From Beroe ovata (taxonomy: Eukaryota > Ctenophora > Nuda > Beroida > Beroidae): a stretch of DNA of 38,930 nucleotides. The notes below the pieces were generated by a model that was not told the origin of the DNA, made no database searches, and saw only the letters and a program-made list of their open reading frames with translations. Where the stretch lies: the NCBI GenBank assembly GCA_946803715.1, contig CAMPET010000003.1, positions 705,109 through 744,038 on the forward strand, given 5' to 3'. The translations under genes were made by a program, and so were the position numbers. Below, piece after piece: positions 33,429-38,930 of this stretch; positions within the stretch are counted from its first letter, which is position 1; each line of letters opens with the position of its first letter.

Positions 33429-33500
33429 AACAACTGAGATCAGAAAATGTCGTGCACAGGTCATCTGACCTGTGCACGACATTTTCAGACCTCAGTTGTT
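33429..33500. repeat. Near-perfect 35-bp palindrome with 2-nt loop
   Basis: Arms 33429-33463 and 33466-33500 are reverse complements with two mismatches, meeting at GGTCA-TC-TGACC. A transcript would form a very stable hairpin. It stands at the edge of repeat island 2 and may be a terminal structure of that element. Confidence 0.9.
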
Positions 33501-33525
33501 AATCGAACTGGACATGGATGATTTA

Positions 33526-34080
33526 GACCCTGTCGAAAGTTTCGTTTCGCGCGCGGCTTGTATCTGCGGCCGTGGTCTGGTTGTCGGGCTATGCCAGACC
33601 GCTGATGCAAGCCGCGAAGTTTGCGCCGCGCGCGCGCGAAACGAAATTCTCGACAGGCAGGGTCTATCATCGATCGACAATGGTCTGGCAATGCGTTGTA
33701 GGATTTCTCCCTACCCTTGCTGGCGGTATTTTACCCCTCAACTGCAAGTGCGCGGAATGACAATTGCGCGGCGTGGTCAGGGTCTTTTCCCTTTATACGA
33801 CTTTTCTGTGCACACGTTGCGCGCCCCTGTTCTACTCAGTGAACTGAGAAGCGCGGAGTATTTGGGTCACGCAGCGCGGGAACAGACTTTTCATGGACCA
33901 CAGTAAAATAGTCGGCGCGCAATAAGCAATTTGAGTTGCACTGGGCTGTTCCCGCATTGCGTGACAAATGCTTATACACTCCGCGCGCACTAAGCGTCTC
34001 CATGGATTGGTCTCCTTTCTACGAGTTTTCAGTTCACTGAATAGAATTGAACAGGGGTGCGCGGCGCAGCGCGGGAACAG
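33526..34080. mobile_element. GC-rich foldback repeats, island 2
   Basis: GACCCTGTCGA and TTTCGTTTCGCGCGCG at 33526-33558 are mirrored by the reverse complement ending CATCGATCGA at 33677. This gives a compact foldback copy of the family seen in island 1. A second shared block (CACACGTTGCG to GGGTCACGCAG, about 33808-33885) is followed by its inverted copy at about 33945-34080. No coding capacity was found. Confidence 0.75.
33696..33738 (-). mobile_element. Truncated MITE-like copy
   Basis: One terminus (TTGTAGGATTTCTCCCTACC) and the adjoining CTTGCTGGCGGTATTTTACCCC match the right half of the MITE family. The other half is missing. Confidence 0.7.
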
Positions 34081-34087
34081 TGCAAGT

Positions 34088-34185
34088 TTGTAGGATTTCA
34101 CCCTACCCTTGCTGGCGGGATTTTATCCCTGGCAAGGGGGCGGATTGAAAATCGCGCGCACCGACGGTAGGGTAAAATCCTACAA
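34088..34185 (-). mobile_element. MITE-like element, copy 2
   Basis: The element is 98 bp, carries the same 20-bp terminal inverted repeats as the copy at 20570 and lies in reverse orientation to it. It is flanked by a perfect 9-bp direct repeat, AGTGCAAGT, at 34079-34087 and 34186-34194. The interior matches copy 1 in reverse complement except for an indel of about 8 bases. Confidence 0.88.
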
Positions 34186-34341
34186 AGTGCAAGTGCACAC
34201 TTTTTGCCGGATGTTATACTTATCTGACCACTGTTTCACGCGCGCGGCGCGCCTTCATCGAAGGCCAGGCCGAAACACCAGTGTCGCACCATGTCATGTC
34301 AGTATTTTATTGTCGGGTGAATGATCGAGATGCCATGCCAG

Positions 34342-34880
34342 ATCCAAACTGCTGATGCAAATTGCAAGTTTAATTGAAAAATCCTTGCCAGATTTTATAT
34401 CTGACAAAGAATCCCCACTAACTTTAGACTTTACTCCAGTCTTGCAGGATGTTATCTCTCCACTGTTTCTCCTGTGCGAGAAACCTCGGCGTGGACAGAT
34501 AACATCTAGCAACTCCAATCTACTAACAAAACTTAAGTCCTCTTCTTCAGTTCTTCAGGATCTCCACAAAGTATTGCCATTGCTTCTCAAATTTAATGTA
34601 ATATGTAGTGTTGTCCCATTGTTCAGTAATTCTTGCATATATGCAGTGCTCATTTACTAATGAATGGAATATTTGCCAACTTTCATTTCAGCTGCGTGCA
34701 AACTTGTCTCTTAATTTGAAATGCTTCCAAACTGGAGCTCTCAGTTTACAGTTATCTTATTATGGACTATTTATTGTATTATTCATTTCAGTTGTCAATG
34801 TTCAATTCAATGACCTGATGTTATTGCTGGCATCAGAAAAATATGGATATTTTCTTCAGAAGAAGCAAAGCTGGTCTTAA
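34342..34880 (+). CDS. Candidate exons of an unidentified helical protein
   Basis: Exon 34342-34597 follows a CATGCCAG acceptor and ends at GTAATA. It encodes a protein-like helical sequence (SKLLMQIASLIEKSLPDFIS, then VLQDVISPLFLLCE and LHKVLPLLLKFN). A second open stretch starts at 34692 after TTTCATTTCAG in the same phase and runs to a stop at 34878, or leaves by a weak GTTATC donor near 34751. The upstream part of the gene must lie before repeat island 2 or be lost. HEAT-like character is possible; I cannot name it. Confidence 0.4.
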
Positions 34881-35826
34881 ATCTAATTCATGTGGCAGTT
34901 TAAGGTATAAAACTGAGCATGAAAATAAATTATATCTTTTTTGTTTGATTCACATAATTGCAATTTGAGTCTCAATATTATATATTTGCACGACTATAAC
35001 CACTTATAAATCCTAACCATGATTACAAATTTGCATGAGCCACTACATTATACTACAGGGTGTGTCAAAAAAAAGTGGACAAAAGTAGACGTCCATATCT
35101 CAGCTTGTGTTTAGAGTTTCCGGATGAAATTTGGAGGTGTGGTAGGTATCGGTGATAAGTTTTTGCAAAACAATTTTCAAGTCCCTAGCTCGAAAAATGT
35201 GGATTTTNTGTGAGGGTAAGTGAATATTGAGAACAGCCACATCAGTATCTAACACATGAATGAGCAAAACATTGCTGGGGAAACTTCTGTTTCCCTTAAA
35301 CAATCTTTGACAAGCAGTGGTGGAAGTGATTGGTGAGTTTTTCAATGGAAGTACAAGTGATCAGTGTTTCAATTCTGTGTAACTATTGGTTATACAAGTG
35401 GGCTTGTCATTGTGGTGGTCTTTAGAATTTTCGTACCTACCTCAAATGTGAAATGATCATTAATTCCTCTTCTGGATAAAAAATGAAATCCTTTGTATGA
35501 TTCTTAGTGAGATTAGGCTAGAACCTAGATGCATGACGCATGCTGTAAGTTCATTCATGTATCAGTAAGAAATGCATGAGGTAATCCTTAACATGGTGGA
35601 AGAAGAAATACTGAGATGAACAACTTCATTGCATAGAAATTTTCGTTAACCTAAATCCACAAACTTTGATTTATCTTGATCTACAGTGTTTAGTGTAAGC
35701 ACAGTACAATTTTAGGATTGGTTATTTAGAACAATTAATTATCTGAATGAATAACAGAAGTCTTGCTTCACTATTGTATACCAAATATTTAAGGCGTATC
35801 ATTTCAAAATGACATATGTAATTCAG
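34881..35826. other. Intergenic or intronic AT-rich stretch with a transposon end
   Basis: No exon is supported. A TE-like segment begins at 35056. The remainder has nothing recognisable. Confidence 0.4.
35056..35350 (+). mobile_element. DNA transposon fragment (end with CAGGGTGTGTCAAAAAAAAG)
   Basis: CAGGGTGTGTCAAAAAAAAG followed by GTGGAC resembles the terminal sequence of many animal DNA transposons (CAGGGTGTCCCAAAA-type ends). The opposite terminus and any transposase are not visible. An N occurs at 35208. The right boundary is a guess. Confidence 0.4.
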
Positions 35827-36240
35827 GATGGTAAAAATCTCGAGCATCCATAAGTCTTGTGCTGTAGAATTGAAACACAACTCTTGCAGTGTGATGAGTG
35901 GGGGGAGTAACTGCAAGGAGAAGTCCAAGTCACCGAGGTTCATGTCAAGGCTAATGGACAGCAATCCTCTCAGCAAGTCTGCATCATCTTCCTCTGTTAA
36001 CACTCTCAGATACAGGTTACTAGTCTCCCAAACTGGCCCATATAGTTAAGCACAAGCTTAAGTTACCAAGTTATAATATGAAAACTACTAATGTTTAGTG
36101 CTGAAATTTCTTAAATTGGAATCATTCAAAATAAGTTCACTGAATTTCAGACCTAAGGATATAGCATCACGTTTGCGGAGGAAAGTAGTGACCCCTTCAG
36201 TCCAACTTCGTGATACCGGATCCACAGCAACGAAAGAAGA
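35827..36240 (+). CDS. Two candidate exons of an unidentified Ser/Lys/Arg-rich protein
   Basis: Exon 35827-36015 (acceptor TGTAATTCAG, donor GTTACT) and exon 36151-36240 (acceptor TGAATTTCAG, donor GTAAGT) join in phase. The peptide runs KSPRFMSRLMDSNPLSKSAS, then LRYRPKDIASRLRRKVVTPS and QLRDTGSTATKEE. It might be the continuation of the helical exons at 34342-34752, since the weak donor there has the right phase. The minus strand of the first exon is also open and Leu-rich, so the strand is not certain. Confidence 0.4.
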
Positions 36241-37011
36241 GTAAGTGTTTTCTTTGTGCTTCATTGTATCAACCTTAAAACGAGAACCATAATTGCTCTA
36301 TCATTCCCTGCTGGTTCTTTTACCCACGTCATGAAATATCTTGGGCTGATTCTGAGTTGTCAAGGCTAAGTGTGACAGGAGCTGTTATGTAGGTAGAACT
36401 GACTGTATTATTTATAGTTGAAAAGGTGTGTATTGTGCGTCATGCGCTTTATAATGTTAAAAATATCACGGACGCATTTGGTTTTGCTATGGCTTCAAGC
36501 AGCTACCTTGTTCCCAGAATATTATGGATCTGACAGAGTTGTATAGCACTGGTAGCCTGGCACTTATCAGAAAAACGACAAACTGTTCAGTTTACCCACA
36601 GGGAGCAATTACTCGTCATAATGTAGATCGAATCTTAATCACTTGATCGCCTTATTTTAGGTAAAAAAAGGTAACTGTGGATTTAATTTCTATCATAACG
36701 TCGGGTCGCATAAAATGTTGAAATCTGTGATAGATAAAGTTGCCTCAAATCAGATTGGTAAACCTTCAAAATTCTGATATTTGGATCAAAGATTAATGAA
36801 CTTTGACACCCTTGAAGCCGTTTTAGATCCTGCTCTGGTGATTAACATGACTCCACTAAGCACCTGGTGTGACTATCCACACTTTAGAGGGGGTGATAAT
36901 CGATTGGGCAATCCTAACGATCAAGAGAACAAAAAGCGAGAAAGTGAGAGATGGAGTATTGTAAGCATAGGCCATATTTTGTTCTCGTCTTGCTCCCCCC
37001 TTTCTCCCAAA
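36241..37011. other. Non-coding stretch, nothing recognised
   Basis: No exon could be supported. A possible short terminal exon after TTACCCACAG near 36600 would end within nine codons and is not called. Confidence 0.3.
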
Positions 37012-37218
37012 ATGAAGCGATGTCTGGGGATCCTACTCGTTGCTATCGTCTGCGTCATCGTCATCACTGGAAGTATTATAGAGCAGAGGAGTGAGCGGGA
37101 AGATGTCCATAGCTCCGGAGACCTTGAAGAACGAGACATCCTGGAGCGCCCGGCCAACTTCCGAGATACAGAGCAGATCAGAGCAAGGCGTGACTATCTA
37201 TACCATGGACACGGGTGA
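37012..37218 (+). CDS. Small secreted or membrane peptide, possible neuropeptide precursor
   Basis: A 68-residue ORF starts MKRCLGILLVAIVCVIVITG, a strong signal peptide or single membrane anchor. The rest is hydrophilic and acidic with several Arg pairs. It ends R-A-R-R followed by DYLYHGHG and a stop. A dibasic site, a short aromatic peptide and a C-terminal Gly are the features expected of an amidated peptide precursor with one copy at the C-terminus. The frame is also open upstream, but the hydrophobic run fits an initiator here. A donor-like GTGACG overlaps the stop, so splicing could change the C-terminus. No homologue was recognised. Confidence 0.4.
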   Translation: MKRCLGILLVAIVCVIVITGSIIEQRSEREDVHSSGDLEERDILERPANFRDTEQIRARRDYLYHGHG

Positions 37219-37919
37219 CGACGAGGAATTTCAGGGAGGCATTTTGAATGAAAAATTTTATAGTGCTGAATATATTTCATCTTTTCCGTTATCTAATTTT
37301 ATGGTTTTATTCACTATTCAGTGAATTACATTGTACAAGCATGAATGTTATAGAACGGTAATGTTATAATGTGTTTTTGAGCGGACAGTAGATTTTAAGA
37401 AGTTCTCCAATGTCGATTTCATCTGACTAGTTGTTCTGGCAACTGTGTAATACTTCATACTTATTCTGGATAATTGCAGCAAAACTTTGTTTCTATGGCT
37501 ACAGAACTCTGCCCTTTCAACTATACACGCAATTCTGATCTGGCTGTAGACAGCTTCTCCGACATTTGCAGAGCCTTGGCGAAGAGGTAGGGTTACTGCA
37601 GCACATTAACTGCAGAAGAAGTGCATTACAGAGAAGAGATGATGGATTAATCAAGTGATTAATTGGTTAATTCATCTGGATAACCAGATAATGGCATATC
37701 TCTACCGGTTGTGAGCAATTCTTGGAATTTTGTCGACGGCCGTTGATAGGTAGTTGACCTTTATTAACTCGCGACAAGTTGAACTATTGAGGCAGTCAGA
37801 GTGGCAATTTCTTCAATCAGTTTCAACTCAGAACGAGTGTATCTAATGAAATAGACTATCTACTTAAGTGTTCCATCTTATTCCATCGCCACTGCCGTGT
37901 TCTCCCCGCTCCTTCATCT

Positions 37920-37961
37920 GGGGTTACCCGAGCAAATCCGAGCACTCTGGGGTAACCCGAG
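37920..37961. repeat. Paired GGGGTWACCCGAG motifs
   Basis: GGGGTTACCCGAG (37920-37932) and GGGGTAACCCGAG (37949-37961) are spaced 29 bp apart, start to start. The core GGGTWACCC is itself a palindrome, and C/G-rich stretches (CTCCCCGCTCC and GGCGGGGGA) flank the pair in inverted fashion. It could be a duplicated binding site or a small foldback. Confidence 0.6.
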
Positions 37962-38410
37962 TAGGAGACATGGTGCGGCGGGGGAAATCTTCAATACAAT
38001 TACTCATTATTACCACAACCCACGCTAGCAGCTGCTGTTGTTGCTAATTGAGTGTGAAGATGTCTCCAGGTGAATGGTGTCATGACAATGTGTCATGGCG
38101 ACACGGAGACTGTTGTGACAGTGGTACACAGATTTCACAGTGATTGAATTTGGAGGAAGTGGGATTGTTGACGTGTTGATTGGCACTGCAGTGTGGAGTG
38201 CGGGAATATTGAATTGAAGAGATCAGTGAACAACGAGGTTCCATTCAGTACGTCTTGTCCCATTCAATTTGATGACATGAATACTAAGATGTATTTGAGG
38301 GGCAAGCTTTCATCAGATTAGGTTTATAAATAGAAATATCCACGTGGTGGTTCATGGCTATGCAGATACAATTAGCACTTCCATCGTGAGAGACACGATA
38401 CGCTCTGCAA

Positions 38411-38446
38411 TCAATTATACACTCAATTATACACTCAATTATACAC
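38411..38446. repeat. Three tandem copies of TCAATTATACAC
   Basis: Three perfect copies of a 12-bp unit lie in non-coding sequence. Confidence 0.9.
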
Positions 38447-38763
38447 TCTACCACCGATTTCGAAAGTCGAAAGTGATCTTTCAGAAATCAGAATAGCCCT
38501 CTGACGCTAATTTTTAAAAATTGAGCTGTTAATTCATCACGTAATCACAGTCACGCACACACGTCCACTCACTTACACACATTACTCAGTACTACGGCAC
38601 TCACTACTAAAGTTCACAATCAAGTACTCAAGTAGTTGGTAGCAACACTCACACACTCAAATATTTTCGCCTGATCATTACATCACAAAATTTACTGTTT
38701 ATTAATATCAATGATATCATGATAATCATCTGTCAGTAATTGCTATTGTATTCATTAACACAT

Positions 38764-38789
38764 GTGTGGGTGTGTGTGTGTGTGTGTGA
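38764..38789. repeat. GT microsatellite
   Basis: A short TG tract. Confidence 0.9.
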
Positions 38790-38909
38790 GTAGGGATGGG
38801 CTAGCACTGTTAAAATGGTGATAACGGCATATCTACAATCTACATCTCTCACCTGTACCATGAGGTAATGATGTCTAGATCGATGTGAGACGCACACAGT
38901 ACACATAGA

Positions 38910-38930
38910 ACACACACACACACACACACA
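38910..38930. repeat. CA microsatellite at window end
   Basis: A CA tract running into the end of the window. It is complementary to the GT tract about 130 bp upstream. Confidence 0.9.

Larger units (their letters stand above)
37219..38763. other. Right-hand non-coding stretch
   Basis: No gene was found. Two local repeats stand out: paired GGGGTWACCCGAG motifs near 37920-37961 and a 12-bp tandem at 38411-38446. The rest is AT-rich without long open frames. Confidence 0.4.

Noticed and set aside
33402-33440. CRISPR-like direct repeats
   Set aside because: Only two imperfect copies without regular spacers, in a eukaryotic repeat edge.
35722-36003. Leu-rich minus-strand frame opposite the exon at 35827
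   Set aside because: It looks protein-like, but the plus strand has acceptor and donor signals at both ends and joins in phase to a further exon with GTAAGT. The strand remains somewhat uncertain.

Overview
This is a gene-dense animal nuclear genome fragment. The genes have spliceosomal GT-AG introns, mostly 70-350 bp, and the window carries long GT/CA microsatellites and two GC-rich repeat islands. Ten protein genes are recognisable from conserved motifs, and intergenic gaps are often only 60-900 bp. ITFG2, ZNFX1-like, MED11 and C18orf32-like genes point to a metazoan. The short introns and very tight spacing suggest an invertebrate or early-branching animal. I cannot name the species from sequence alone.

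Layout. Bases 1-540 hold a GT microsatellite and two candidate minus-strand exons of a gene that runs off the left edge. A TPR-like gene (+, 1172-2761) converges on TAF7 (-, 2821-4082). The minus-strand run continues with GCLC (glutamate-cysteine ligase, 10 exons, 4815-7682), MPHOSPH10 (8537-10265), MED11 (10620-11000), ITFG2 (11268-12473) and a very large ZNFX1-like helicase gene (13432-20083). By splice phase the last gene also carries FHA exons at its 5' end and a PARP-like domain at its 3' end. A GC-rich foldback repeat island (about 20461-21300) follows. The plus strand then carries RPL26 (22136-22567), SNRNP200/BRR2 (13 exons, 22722-30802), a small C18orf32/UPF0729-like gene (31241-31506) and an unrecognised basic protein (31980-33029). 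A second repeat island (33426-34320) shares families with the first. The right end has exons of an unidentified plus-strand gene and a small secreted-peptide ORF (37012-37218).

Most striking: the C18orf32-like gene has an in-frame TGA exactly where the human protein has Cys3, giving a U-x-x-C motif. Just 21 bases after its stop codon is a sequence that folds by hand into a form-2 SECIS element (31513-31583). Together these make a candidate undescribed selenoprotein. Second: the ZNFX1-like gene reads as FHA, SF1 helicase, NFX1 zinc fingers and PARP-like domain in one protein of about 2022 residues. Third: a short TIR element family with perfect 9-bp target duplications, one copy nested in a larger repeat.

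The identified genes are mostly housekeeping: transcription (TAF7, MED11), ribosome and ribosome biogenesis (RPL26, MPHOSPH10), splicing (SNRNP200), glutathione synthesis (GCLC) and nutrient signalling (ITFG2). I see no pathway logic to their linkage. Exon boundaries were placed by hand from splice consensus, phase and remembered family sequences, with no alignment software.
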